Shown piece after piece: positions 11,930-23,664 of a stretch of DNA of 64,000 bases. The stretch is from positions 2,232,001 through 2,296,000 of the forward strand of contig CATIUR010000013.1 of NCBI GenBank assembly GCA_949592205.1, in the 5' to 3' direction. Position 1 is the first letter of the stretch; each line of letters begins with the position of its first letter. Origin of the DNA: Helichrysum umbraculigerum. Taxonomy: Eukaryota; Streptophyta; Magnoliopsida; Asterales; Asteraceae. Below the pieces are notes generated by a model. It saw only the letters and a program-made list of their open reading frames with translations. It was not told the origin of the DNA and made no database searches. The translations under genes and the position numbers were made by a program.

Positions 11930-12790
11930 TTGTTAGTTTGAATTTGAAACATTATAAACAATGATAGAAACTGTAATAGACTTGGTGATTAATAATGGAG
12001 ATTTTAATGGGAAGGAGTTCTACCATTTACTATTGTTTGTCGTTGTGTTTCAGTTTTGCATGTTTAGACACCACTTCCAGAGTAATAAGTTCTTACTCAA
12101 ACCTCCTCAGTCGATCACACTATAGGAAGTATGTGGTGAATTGAGACTGTCATGGAGTGTTAGTAGATGTCTATGGAGATAGTCATGGCATGGAGATTGC
12201 TGCAACACTCATGGGTACTTAATGGAGATTTAAGTATAGGAGAAACCCGCACTCATGGAAGTTACTTCATGGATTGAAATCACGAGTAACTCTGAGATGA
12301 TAATATCTTCTATTCTTAAAATGGAGATACATGGGTATCTAGCTCTTCGAGTCAGTTATACTTTAGTCTAATCTAACGCTGTACGTAAAAGGCAGTTATA
12401 AAGGGTATGATAGGTATGATACGATAAGTTGACTAGTGCTATGTAGTCGATATTTATTTGTTCCTTTTGCCTAAAATGGAAAAGAGATATCATGGGCCCT
12501 CTGATGATTAAAGTTTGACTTAAAAGTGCTAGGCCTGGCCGAGACTAAAGTGATAGTTCAGTAGTCTCATATAGTCAATATAATCGGAAATCAGAAAACA
12601 TATATGAATCTTGAGATTGATTATAATCCATGTCTCGGTTCATAAGATATCGTGAAACAAAGGAATGGTTGATCACTTATCTAAAGGACTAACTCTAAAG
12701 ATGAGATCAGAGTTCGGCAGTTGCTTGGATGCACACTTTACATAGTTAATGTGATATAGCCTTGAGACCAATAGTAGTTGATGAATTGTC

Positions 12791-12802
12791 CAAGTGGGAG
12801 AC
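12791..12802 (+). other. Polypurine tract
   Basis: CAAGTGGGAGAC lies directly before the 3' LTR start TGTTGG and is the expected plus-strand primer. Confidence 0.8.
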
Positions 12803-13510
12803 TGTTGGAATAGTGTCCAATATCATAACTAATTGGTGAGACTATCATTAATGGTAAAGTCCTTTTTGGGTTGCCCTCAATAAATAGTCAAGAGAGTTAC
12901 ATAAGGTGTAATATTAATTAGTATTAATATTATAATTGTTTTGATTAAATTAATAATGGTTTATTAATTATAATAATCAAATAGAATTAAAAGCGGAAGG
13001 TTCCAGAACCAATCCAACCGCCGGTTGGAGAGTCCAACCGCCGGTTGGGATTAGGGTTTCCGAGTCGGTTAAGGACACAGCCCCAACCGCCGGTTGGAAG
13101 GACCAACCGCCGGTTGGAGGTCGAATTCAGAAATATGGGGTTTTCTTCCTCAACTATAAATAGGGGTCAATCCTATACCTTATTCCATACGATTTCAAGT
13201 ACGAATTTTCAAGGATTTCAAAAATTCTACTCTCTCTTGGGTTTTTGGGTGTGAAGCATTAGAGGTATTCTACTTTGGGTACTTGCCTCCAAGTAACGAA
13301 GCTCTACTCGTTAGTCTGCGCGTGAGAAATAGGTTTTCTCTTAAGGTTAGTGTTTTCCTTATATACTCTTTGTCCAATTTATTCATTGTACTATGTTGTT
13401 AAAGTTAAAGATCCCTTAGGGTTTTAGTTTCCTAATTGCCTTAGATTATTTAAAGTTTTATTATTCCGCTGCGTATATGATAATCTAGTTAGGGAATAGA
13501 AAACCCAACA
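12803..13510 (+). repeat. 3' LTR of the copia element
   Basis: It is the same length (708 bp) as the 5' LTR, with a few substitutions and compensating one-base indels. It is followed by the target copy ATCTT. Confidence 0.95.
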
Positions 13511-14427
13511 ATCTTCTATCTGATTGCGGACAACTCTACGTTAGTTAGTTGATAGGATCGTAAAAACAACTCATTCCAACATAGTTTAAATTTATAAAGA
13601 GAAACCTATATGAATGGGAATTATTATACTTTGTTATTATTTAAATATATGACACGAGATCTAATTTATGGAGTACCCTTTCCAGTTATCCACGTGACTA
13701 TAACCTCGATATTAAGGCGTCATGAACCTTAATTGTGGTAAGTAGTTATCTGTGCCCATGACATGCAATAAGAAAGACACACTGAAACCACTCGTTGTAT
13801 ATATTAGGTTTACATTTCTACACTGCTTTACATTTAATTAGTTTAGAGTGTCACTTTCAATGTCAATTACTCTTGACCGCATGTTGGATGTAAGAAGCCG
13901 TGGAACTACTATAATAAGTACACTGTCTACTACTGAAAGGCATGGTCTGCATATGAAACACATTTTGACAAACTACGAATAATCCAGGGATGTATAACTG
14001 TTTGAAAAGGAGAGGTCTAGGTCAAATCAAAGCAATTTCCCCATCATAAACACCGTCCCGATATTATACTATCCCAAGTCATGGCAAACCACATCTTCCT
14101 TATCCTTAGTTGTCCCATACGTGCTAGCTAGCTTATTTTAGTTTTATTGCTTTAGTAGTTTAAATTAGATAAAAACCAAACAAAACCAACTATCTGAACC
14201 CCATCTTGAAGGCTGAATTATCCAAACGAGCCCCGCTTCAAATTCAACCGTCTGGAGACGACCCTGATCATCCTTACCACGTACTAGTATCAAGTACTTG
14301 TACCTAGTACCAGTAGGTAGTTCGGAGGTTTAGACCCCGAGCAAAACAAATTTAAAAACCCCCTGATCGCACCCTCAGTCGTTACAACAACACCAACGAC
14401 ACTGACGGTTGAGGGCGCATCAGGTGT

Positions 14428-15343
14428 TATAGTAAGCAACAAAAAAAAGTAAAAGCATTTCAGTCATATAAAAAAAACCCATAATATATCTCCTTCCATG
14501 AATAGAGATACATTAAGGAAAATAAAGGTAAAGAAACAGACAATCAACATTTTGTAATGCGAATTACATTGACACAAATACTTTGTAACAAACTAACAAT
14601 TACATACCTTTGATGGTAAATTATTAATTTTTTGTACATGAAACAATCAGTAAGCTTTAGTAACATGTATTTCAAGTTCACTCTTCTTTGATCAAACCCG
14701 AAATAAAAATAAAAAATAATCAAAATATACGAATTGATACAAAAAAATAGTGAGACATAAACACAAACATTTGGTGTGCAAAAGAAATCTAAGGATCTAA
14801 CAAACATCTTTCAGCAACCTTTCCTCCTTAGAATGCTTAAATTAAACCGGATGCAATTTAAATAACAAAAATTGTTAATATGAACAATGTAACATAATGC
14901 AATTAAAAACAAACATGTAAGATAATGAATCAGAAACCGAAATTAACCCCCAATGTGAACATATTTCATGCAACAACAACATACCAAATCATGAAATACT
15001 TACGTAACTAAATCTAATCATCTTCTTTAGAATAACCTCAGCTCCAAATCGTGCCTTTCACCATGGATGAGATTCAGGGGCAAAAATCGAGTAAAATCAT
15101 GGTGTATACCTCGTGATCCATAAGGATCATCTCCATTGAAGCCACTTGATTCGTATTGTTGGTGTATGACTGCTTCCACAACATCAACACTTTGACACGA
15201 ATCATCCAAACGTGCCTTTCACCATGGATGATATTCAGGGGCGTAAATCCTTCTGCTTCCATATTTGAATGTGTTCTCTTACTTTGTATATCAGTAAATT
15301 AGGGCAAAATACAGGTGCATATATATATATATGTATATGTATG

Positions 15344-15412
<69 letters not shown>

Positions 15413-16040
15413 AAGAATTGAGGCGGGAGTTAAGCTCGATTTTGAAAATTGAATGCCGCATCATGTTTTGATGCCGAGATACACTCATTTTTGTTGGCCG
15501 ATCTGTGCTACAAATAATGAGGAATCTGTTGTATGTGATTAGGGGAGATCCAAAATAAGAAATACTTGACAAGCATTTTCTTAGGCTTTGTTTTTTATTT
15601 TTTTTTTATTTTTTTTAATTTTTAATGAGTAAAAAGGATAACTGATGGTACTTGCGGTTGCGGGTTAGTCGTGAAAGTAGCTGGCATTTGAATTTCATTG
15701 AGTCAAGTCAAACGTCAGTGTTTTAGTTTAAAATATAAATGAATTAAATCTCCTTTTATTTAGCAACAGACTTGTTTAATTAGGGGTATAATAGTAAATT
15801 TAAACGATGGAATCTAACATATTACGTATACAATACTCTTAATCTAAATCAGTGGTTCAGATTTGTTTAACTAAATCATTTAACGGGCAAGATTAATTCA
15901 TTTGAATCTAAATTAAAATTGTATACGTATTAAGGCACCTACTTTAATAATAGAAGGAGAAGGAGATTTAGGTGGATCATCATTTATATTGAAAAGTTGG
16001 CATACTTACTGATAGTCCTTTACACACTATAGTTTGTTTA
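14428..16040. other. Intergenic stretch without recognised gene
   Basis: AT-rich sequence to the right of LTR A. Two near-identical ~30-base segments (CGTGCCTTTCACCATGGATG at 15052 and 15211) flank 130 bases that are open on the minus strand, but the frame is not conserved between the copies and no domain is convincing. A long AT microsatellite and poly-T tracts follow. Confidence 0.5.
15319..15408. repeat. (AT)n microsatellite with GTAT interruptions
   Basis: About 90 bases of alternating AT, with ATGTATGT interruptions near its left end. It produces meaningless Tyr-Ile frames on both strands. Confidence 0.95.
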
Positions 16041-16366
16041 GACTCCTCCCTACGGTATACTCTTCCTCCGTCGGTTGCCCCTTTCCTTCAACTGACAGTA
16101 GTGACACCATAGGCACCACCCGTCAGTTTGTGCCGTCAGTTGGGGAGCGTCGCTTTGGCGACGTCCGTCACTTCCTTCTTTCCTTTTTTTTTTTGTTTTA
16201 GTGTATAGAATAAAGGGGAAATTGGTAAAAGTGGGTCCAGAAAAAAGAGAAGTGATGTCACTGTAGGGAGTGAAACGTCATTTTGTGTCAGTTGTGGAAA
16301 AAGCTGATGTGGCGCAGACGTGACACAAACTGACGCGTAAGTAGTTAGTCACTGTTGGGAGGAGTC
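16041..16366. mobile_element. Harbinger/Tourist-type MITE (326 bp)
   Basis: Perfect 10-base terminal inverted repeats GACTCCTCCC...GGGAGGAGTC are flanked by TTA on both sides (16038-16040, 16367-16369), the target preference of PIF/Harbinger. There is no coding capacity. It lies about 325 bases upstream of the start codon of the gene at 16692. Confidence 0.75.
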
Positions 16367-16446
16367 TTAAAAACCAACTACATCATGTTGTTTAAGTTTG
16401 TTGTCCGGACATTATTCTTCGAATATAATATGTCGACTTGTTCAGA

Positions 16447-16543
16447 TGGGCTTTTGTTTGTTAGTAGTTGCACTTGGGCTCACACCAATATAATAATAAT
16501 TATATTATTTTAAATTATCGCAAGCCCAACGCGAGCAGGCCCA
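16447..16543 (+). promoter_or_regulatory. Cluster of four site II (TGGGCY) motifs
   Basis: TGGGCT at 16447 and 16475, AGCCCA (complement) at 16523 and GGCCCA (complement) at 16538 fall within 100 bases, 150-245 bases before the ATG at 16692. Such clusters are typical of plant promoters for growth and translation genes bound by TCP factors. A role here is inference, but it fits a gene derived from a tRNA synthetase. Confidence 0.5.
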
Positions 16544-16691
16544 CAGTCCCAACCTTTAATACCGCCTCTGTTACTCATCGTCGTCGATTGCCAATATTGC
16601 AGCCTGCAATTGATAGAAAAAAAGAAGGTAATTTAAATTTCAATCTTATTTATTACAAATTTTTGGTTTTAACCAAGCAGCAGGAAGGAAT

Positions 16692-19600
16692 ATGGGTCTT
16701 CCAATAGATCGACAACTAGGAGAAGAATTGAAAAGATTGAAACCTACAGAACATCATCTTGATCCGTTAGAACAACTAGAAGAAAGCAAAAGATGGAATC
16801 CTACACCGTTTTCAGATCTAGACGAAGACCACCTGTACGTACATGACTTTACTTTCCTTTTATTCTCGTTACATAAAATAAAAATTATCTTTTATAAAAC
16901 AATACCTAAATGCTACTGCGCAGTTGTTCCTTGATTATGATTATGATTATTATTGTTTTTATTATTATTATTATTTTTTATTTTTATTGTTATTTTTATA
17001 ATTATACAGTAATTATTAATATTCTGGTTGTGGTTGCGAATATTGTTTGTACGTTTCTGTTGGTATCTGTCTATCTATACACACACTTGGTTTTTTTTTG
17101 GTGATGATGATATATAGGATGGCCATTTTCGGTGATAGTCTTCGGTTTGTGTTGTGTCAACTTATTCTTGTCAAAGACAGAATTTATCACCCCAACTCCC
17201 TAAAGTTTTTTGGGACTATTCAGGCAGCAGCTGGTGGTTTCTCATTAGATCCGCGGTTACAACATAATAATCGTTCTATATTCAACCGTGAATTCAATAA
17301 TCCCATACACATATCCTCGTGGCCTATTCAAATTCTACATGATGATATCTGTTACTGTTCACTTCCAGTCTCCTCTACCTCCGTCGTTCAGATTGCTGCC
17401 AACCTCTATATTACCACTGACAAGCTCGATGCCGTGGAGGCATATCCTCCTGATGATGAACCTGTACCTCTAAAACTTGAACCCCCTTCTATGGATGAAG
17501 TGGATGAAGCGGATGAAATGTATGAAATCTTTCATACTTTGGATATTCTTCCCACCCTTACTCCTTGCAGCACGGGGAGGCAGATTGCGGAACCAACTAT
17601 TCCCATTCCTAATAAAGAGCCATTCATCGATTATAACAAAGCGTTTCACGTTTGCCGTGACCATACGTCTATAAACATCTCAAACAAACCCAAAGGCGGT
17701 GCCGGTTGTAGTAGATTACATGGTAAAGATGGCACTCTATACCTGAGATACGTTGTGTTCAAGTATGCAATAGACGCAGAACTGGAAGTAGAATTTGATA
17801 CTGATGAGCACACTCAAGTTACTGGAAGCGTAAAGGCTTATTATGGCAAAGGTTTTCAATATGACGACAAGGACAATCCTGCCTGTGATTACCATGTATG
17901 GCTCCTTCACCCCCCTGATCCTAAACATGGTTCTGCGGATCCTCCTGCTGCTTATGTTAAGCCTGGCAGAGTAAGCCTGTATCGATCTGTGTTGCCTGTA
18001 CCAGCCAATTCCTCCCTCATAATTGAGGCGGAGTTGGATCAGGGTGAGGATGTAATATTGTCGGGAACTCTTGAATTCCCTGTGCCACGTGATTATCACA
18101 ACTCCTCTAAAACTATTCAGGGTGATGATTGCTCTTTAAAACTGAAAGTCAACTGGAAGCTGCCGCCATCTGAAGAACCAAAAATCCGCTCCTCCTCAAA
18201 CTCATCATCCGTCACATGTCACCTGGTAATAATTAATTATAAGCTCCATCCATCAATAGTGTCTGTATGCTTAAATTGCGATTTAAGTCATCACTCAAAT
18301 CGTTCAGTGTAGGCTAGGCTCCATATGTTCTGTTCTGCACTAGCATCAGAAACTTTGAATTATACATGTTTATCATCTTAGTTATTCTCGTAAAATAGTC
18401 GCAGGAGGAATTTGCCAGATTGAATAAAAATAAGAAACGCAGTTGATTTGTGTACATGTTATTTTTGGTAAAGTTAGCCCAAGCCCTTGCTATCCGTGCT
18501 AATCTACATAACACCTTTTTTTACTGCAAAACTAGACTGAAAGTAGAAGAAAATTTGGAGCCAACTCTACATCAACCATGGCAGATCCTGACGTAAGTCT
18601 ATTAACATCAACTTTAGATTCAGAAGCTTATAATATATAAAAACTAGAGGCCAGATATGTTAGCAGTTAAAAGGATGCCTGGTTTTGTATTGTTATACAG
18701 GAATGTAACAGATGGAGCCTTCAAGAAGAAATTGCAAAGGCATTTAACACCTCACTGAAACGTACTTTCAAGCTTCAAGAAGATGTTGTGCCTTGTACTA
18801 TTTCTACTTGCACCAAAGAGGACGACGGTGATTACATGTGGTATATATGTTCTTTCTCATACTTGTGCACTTTTACTTTCTTTGGTATATGTGTGTGTGT
18901 GTGTTTTTTCTGTTCTGAATGATGAGTACTAATCCAGAAATATTGTTTGGTAATAGCTCCGCTGTCCTGGACATATGGCCTAAAAAAGCGAACACTCGTC
19001 TCTATAAAGGACCAAAACTTGCTGGACTGGTAATATTTTTTTCTGTGAGTGAAGTATCATTTATTTTGAAAAAATTACAGCTTAGTTTTTTATACATTCT
19101 TTTTACAGGCCGTCAAGGATAATATCATGCGTTCTGACTATAAAGACATGATGGAAAGATGCGTCGTATGTGGTCCTGGTTTTGTGAAGTTTAAGTTAAG
19201 TAGGGAATGGATACCTGAGGTATTTTCTTCTCTTTTGTATACCAACTGTTGTTAAACACACATTACAATTCTGACTTTAATCGTTATCTACTTCAATATT
19301 GTCACTTCTATTTTTTTTTTCCTTAAAGTGTATTGTTAGGATGGTAAAGGCTGGTATACAGACATGGGCACCGAAACTTCCTGTGAGTAAAGCAAGTATA
19401 TACTTATTTCCAAGAAATATAGCCGCTGAGGGAGGGGATATGGAATATGAAATATCCACTTATTTTGGAGAAACGTTAACTCGTATGCTTGAGTATTCTG
19501 GAGTTGTTGTGCACCGTATAGGATTTTGTGGTAGTGATTCTGCGAACATTAATGAGGTACATGCAGTTGGTCTTGCTGTTTCAACGTTTGTTAAGTTAAA

Positions 19601-22600
19601 TTGTATTATACCCCCATCTACATGTTATACGAAGTTACATTTTAGCTCGTTCTTATTATAGATTTCGCATGAGCTGCGCACATACTATCACTCTGTTAAA
19701 CTTACTTTTACGTTAAAATCACCTGTGGTACTGTATTTGTTTAAAATGTGTATCTTTTTCGTCACTCGGTAAGTGCAACAATAGTTTTTTTCTTCTTTTT
19801 CTGTCATGGGATGTTATATTTTTTTAATTAAAAGTCTGTTTTGGTAAAATTTGAAACAACGTTTGTAAGATGTGTCAAAATTTAAGGTTGAAGTTGTTTT
19901 TTGGTCCGAAAGATATCGTTGTTATGTGTTAAGTATCTGACATCTACACTGTTAGTAATTGCAACTTTTCAGAAACAGAGGAAGTAATGTAAATATTTTT
20001 GCAAAAAAGTTAATAATGCAAGTGATACGAGAGAATAGCTTTGTTTTCCTTTTGTTTGGCTGTTGATATTTCGATTACATCAACATCTGACTTCTATCCG
20101 ATTTAAAGTCTTTATTCTTTTTCTGGGTTGCTTGGTCTTTTGAATTTTCCTGGATATTTAACATAATGAACTTCGAAATAGCTTCAGGAGGCAAGACAAT
20201 GTATGAATTCTGTGAGCGAGACAATCCAAGGAACTTACAAAACGTTATATCATAAGCTGCTGGGGATTGACGTGAAGAAAGAGGTGCATATTTTTCCCTT
20301 TTTTTGATATAAAATAGGAATACACCTCTTATTTTTGCTCTTTATGAGTTTTAATTCCATTTTATTTTCAGGATGAAAGCTTTTATGAATCCTACACTAG
20401 AGAAATCCTACTAGAATTAGTAGAGGATTTGCACATTGGAATTGGAAAAGATGTGTTACTTGCGCATCTCCTATTATTGGGGTTAGTTTACTTGTTAAAA
20501 ATGCTGATTTTGTCAAAACGTATTTGAATTGGCTAGTAATACATTTGTTTTGGTAAAAAGCTCAAAAAACTTCTACTGTTCGCATATATGTAGGCACACA
20601 CTTAAAGAGGAAAACGCAGACTGGATAGTGCATGTGAGTGGTGTAGGGAAACTAGTCTATATTGAAATGTGCATCACTGTAAGTAACTTTTATGCACCAT
20701 AATTGGTAACACCTTTAAAAAAATATCAAGAAATCGAATTTGATATTTGATTTCAAACAATTTTCTCCCAGGCTGCTGAACGTGCAGGGTTGATTGCAAA
20801 TGATCATTCTGAATGCCGTCTAAGTCATCTAGGAATTGGTCTTGTTGAAGGTGACGATTTTAAGAGATTTCAAACTTGGAATAGCTCTGATAGTTTTGAC
20901 TAGGGGTGTTCATTTTCAGATATCCAAAGTTTCGGATACCCGAAGTTCGGATATCCGAAATTTTGGATAGTAGATTTAACTATCCAAAATCCTATCCAAA
21001 ATTTCGGATACCCGAACTTCGGATACCCAAAAATTTCGGATACGGATACCGGTTTATTCAAATACCCGAATCAAGAAAGAAATAAATTATTTTTTACTTT
21101 TTAAAATTCTAAAATCAAGTATATATACATTTATAAGTATTTAAACAATGAAGTTACGATATATAAGTATAAAAAAATTTATATATGAAAGAAATCAAAA
21201 ATAAATTATCGAAAATAATAAAAACATTTTAAAAATGTACGATATCTTTGTCTTTAGATATACAAACAATGCTGATTTGAAAAATCATTCACGTTATATA
21301 TAGAACTATTATAAGGTTTAAATTATAATACTAAAACCTAACAAAATAATGAATATAAATCTAAAAATTATATATTATAAATCTATTTTTCGGATATTCG
21401 GATACCCAAATTACCCAAGATTTTGAAATCACTACCCAATACCCAAACCCAAAACTTCGGATACCCGCATTTCGGATACCCATAAATTCGGATATCCAAA
21501 TTTTCGGATAATTTCGGATCGGATATATCGGATATTTGGATATCGGATTCGGATACGGATATTTTGAACACCCCTAGTTTTGACCTTTGGCCCGAATTTC
21601 GACGATTCTTGGGTATATGAGTATATCAGATATATTCATTATGGTTTTCAACTTGCTTCGATTTTAGTTGAATATCTTTCATATTCCAAATCAATTCAAT
21701 AATAGGTTAATGAGTCGATTCAAATTGACCACGTATGCATTTTTTTATAGTGCCTGAAGAACTTGGATCTAATGTTGCTGCTAAAGTACTTGGAGTTCGT
21801 GATTTTAAGTAAGATTCTTATGCTTTATCATATATATTACTGCTATTGTTTGTACTTATGCTATCGTTACCCCGATAGTATGAGTAGAGGTAAATTTTAA
21901 AATTTCCGACCAACTTGCTATAATCATATTTTTATCTTCCAAAAGGTGTGGTAGATAAGCAAATGTTACAGTTTTATGTATGTTGAATTAATGAACGCTT
22001 ACATGCTATTTTGTGTGTTTTATAACTCAAAATTTCATGCATATCCATATTCTATGCTTGTGTTCTTTTACAAGGTATGAATTCTTGAAGAACAACAGAT
22101 TGACTAGTTATACACCCAGTGTTGAGATGCTTTATGATGAGGTATTCTTATGATGTTTATCCATTGCTTGTGATGTTATGCAATTGTTTATTGTATATTC
22201 TCATTGATTTAAAATCTTTACATCGATCTTGTTTCTTATTTCCTCACATTCATTGTTAAATAGCGAAATACTGCTGTATATCTACGTATTACATATGCTC
22301 GAATTCGGTCAATTATCAGAGAATGTAATGTAGTCCACAAGATGCCAGGGGTAAGAATTTCTTTTTGTTTCATTGTTATTTCAATGACAAAGAAAGCCGA
22401 TTTATGAAAATTCACGGTTAAGTTTAGTGTAAAGTGTATTTACAATTGAATTCAATAACATTAATAAAAAAGCAAGTGTAACACGAAGGGAAATGAGCCG
22501 ATTATATATATTAAGAAAGATTTTGTATTTGTTTGCAACAGGTTTCTGTAGTGCCAATATTGAAGCACGATGATGAGCGTGAGTTGGGATTACATTTACT

Positions 22601-23192
22601 TCGGTTTACTGAGGTAAGATAATGATAGTTTAATTATCATTATAACACGGGTGTTACATAAAGGCCAGTTGTTGATATTAAATCTTAGTAGCTTGATAAT
22701 GGATTATTAAAACACACACCAAGATATTTTTGATCGGTTGTGAAATATGTTAAGTCTAAATATATAACTCTAATAGTTGAATATGATTAAATTTATATTT
22801 ATGTAGATAATATTATTATGTTATTCCATTAATAATCAAACTTCCCATTTTAGGTTGTCGAAGAGGTTTGCACTAATCTTGCGCCACATATCTTGTGTGA
22901 TTATCTTTATGGTTTATGCAACAAATTTAACAGTTTAGCAGAATCTATGATGAAGGTATATTTTACTTACATATGTGGTTGGTTTTTCTCATTTAATATT
23001 GAATTGTAACCCCGCTCATCTTAAAGCAAACCTAATTTTTCAAAATGTATTTGATTTATAGAAAGGCAAATTTGTCCGGATTTAGCTTAACTCTAAAAGT
23101 TTTGGCAGGAACGATGGGCTAACAAGGGCCAATTGGTGTTGTGTGTCGCAACTGAAAAAGTAATGAGTCGATGCTTTTTATTTTTTCGTTGA
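16692..23192 (+). CDS. Predicted chimeric gene: DUF6598-like domain plus catalytically altered arginyl-tRNA-synthetase-like domain
   Basis: Seventeen exons join without a stop into 901 codons: 16692-16834, 17118-18225, 18536-18592, 18701-18840, 18957-19029, 19109-19219, 19329-19556, 20182-20283, 20372-20481, 20594-20678, 20772-20850, 21751-21808, 22075-22141, 22264-22350, 22542-22613, 22854-22955, 23109-23192. All have GT-AG borders and matching phases. Residues ~56-405 resemble DUF6598 (IFNRE, LYLRYVVFKYAIDAELEVEF, LKLKVNWKL). Residues 432-901 match cytosolic ArgRS collinearly: VVCGPGF, AGIQTWAPKLPV, LTRMLEYSGV, ESFY, LKNNRLT, RNTAVYLRI, GLHLLRF, VVEEVCTNLAPHILCDYLY. The HIGH region reads EGGDMEYE and ~80 residues after it are gone; the KMSKS-like part is also missing. 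Aminoacylation is therefore unlikely. Exon 3 has ATG at 18578 in a good context (ACCATGG), so two separate genes remain possible. No targeting signal is obvious. Confidence 0.6.
16920..16992. repeat. ATT/TTA-rich simple repeat in intron 1
   Basis: Imperfect (ATT)n run in the first intron of the chimeric gene. Confidence 0.7.
20901..21576. mobile_element. hAT-type MITE (676 bp) with subterminal repeat arrays
   Basis: Terminal inverted repeats TAGGGGTGTTCA are flanked by an exact 8-base duplication GTTTTGAC (20893-20900, 21577-21584), as for hAT elements. Both ends are packed with TTCGGATA/TATCCGAA motifs in both directions, more than a dozen copies, probably transposase-binding repeats. The middle is AT-rich and non-coding. 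It sits just after codons homologous to the KMSKS-like region of ArgRS and contributes an in-frame TAG if exon 11 is not spliced at 20851. Confidence 0.85.
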
Positions 23193-23664
23193 GATCAAGT
23201 TGGCAACACCTTTAGGTTGTTTTTTATTACTTTGGAGTAGGTGTTCTAGTACTGCAAAAGTATCATCACATAACTTTAGTCTTCAGTAGATATTATAACT
23301 CATGTTAATAAATGATACTCCATGTATATAACTAGGGTGATAACTCCACGCTTCAGGGGGTTTACATCTTTATTATATAGAAGCTTTTATCGGTCAACTC
23401 TGAATAATATAAATAGCATGACTATATAATTACATAAATAACAAAAAAATATTACATCTGTTCAAAAACAATTATTCAGTTTTAAAAACTCTACACATTC
23501 ACATATTTTGCATCAACTATTAATAAAAATATTTAACGATAAAGTGAACAATTATTATGAGATGAAGGTAGCAGTCAAGTTATTATGTACGTTGCTTATC
23601 GATATATAGTCTTTCAACCTAAGTATCAAACACGTGCCAAACTTTATGATGTGATTATTTAATA
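23193..23664. other. 3' flank of the chimeric gene
   Basis: AT-rich, with no open frame of note. It probably contains the 3' UTR of the preceding gene. Nothing else was recognised. Confidence 0.4.

Larger units (their letters stand above)
6276..13510 (+). mobile_element. Intact Ty1/copia LTR retrotransposon
   Basis: The complete element is 7235 bp with 708-bp LTRs (6276-6983, 12803-13510; TGTTGG...CCAACA) and a 5-bp target duplication ATCTT at 6271-6275 and 13511-13515. It has a primer-binding site TGGTATCAGAGCC, one uninterrupted polyprotein frame (7895-11929) and a purine tract AAGTGGGAGA before the 3' LTR. The LTRs differ at roughly ten positions by eye (about 1-1.5%), so it is fairly young. 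It is inserted in the LTR of element A. The 0.9 kb leader and 0.87 kb between the frame and the 3' LTR are non-coding. Confidence 0.95.
2977..14422 (+). mobile_element. 3' LTR of Athila/Tat-like element A, split by a Helitron and a copia element
   Basis: The LTR starts TGATATAGCG and ends GGGCGCATCA, matching the LTR at 50664-53615 (TGAT...ATCA ends). Removing the Helitron (4058-5731) and the copia element with its target copy (6276-13515) leaves about 2.53 kb. That is shorter than the 2952-bp relative, mainly because the segment equivalent to about 52838-53232 is missing. A TATA box lies at 3726-3733. Upstream at 3600-3665 are three imperfect ~30-bp repeats containing TTAGGGTACATGTGC. The bases after the LTR, GGTGT at 14423-14427, should be the target-site copy. 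Confidence 0.85.

Noticed and set aside
15027..15262. Minus-strand open pieces with GFTPLNIIHGERH and FLPLNLIHGERH, resembling an ankyrin repeat
   Set aside because: The similarity is short, the two copies are in different frames, and there is no ankyrin consensus around them. Better explained as a small DNA duplication.
15291..15572. 93-aa minus-strand frame
   Set aside because: Mostly a Tyr-Ile run produced by the AT microsatellite.
17737..18099. 120-aa minus-strand open frame
   Set aside because: Antisense to exon 2 of the chimeric gene; no recognisable features.
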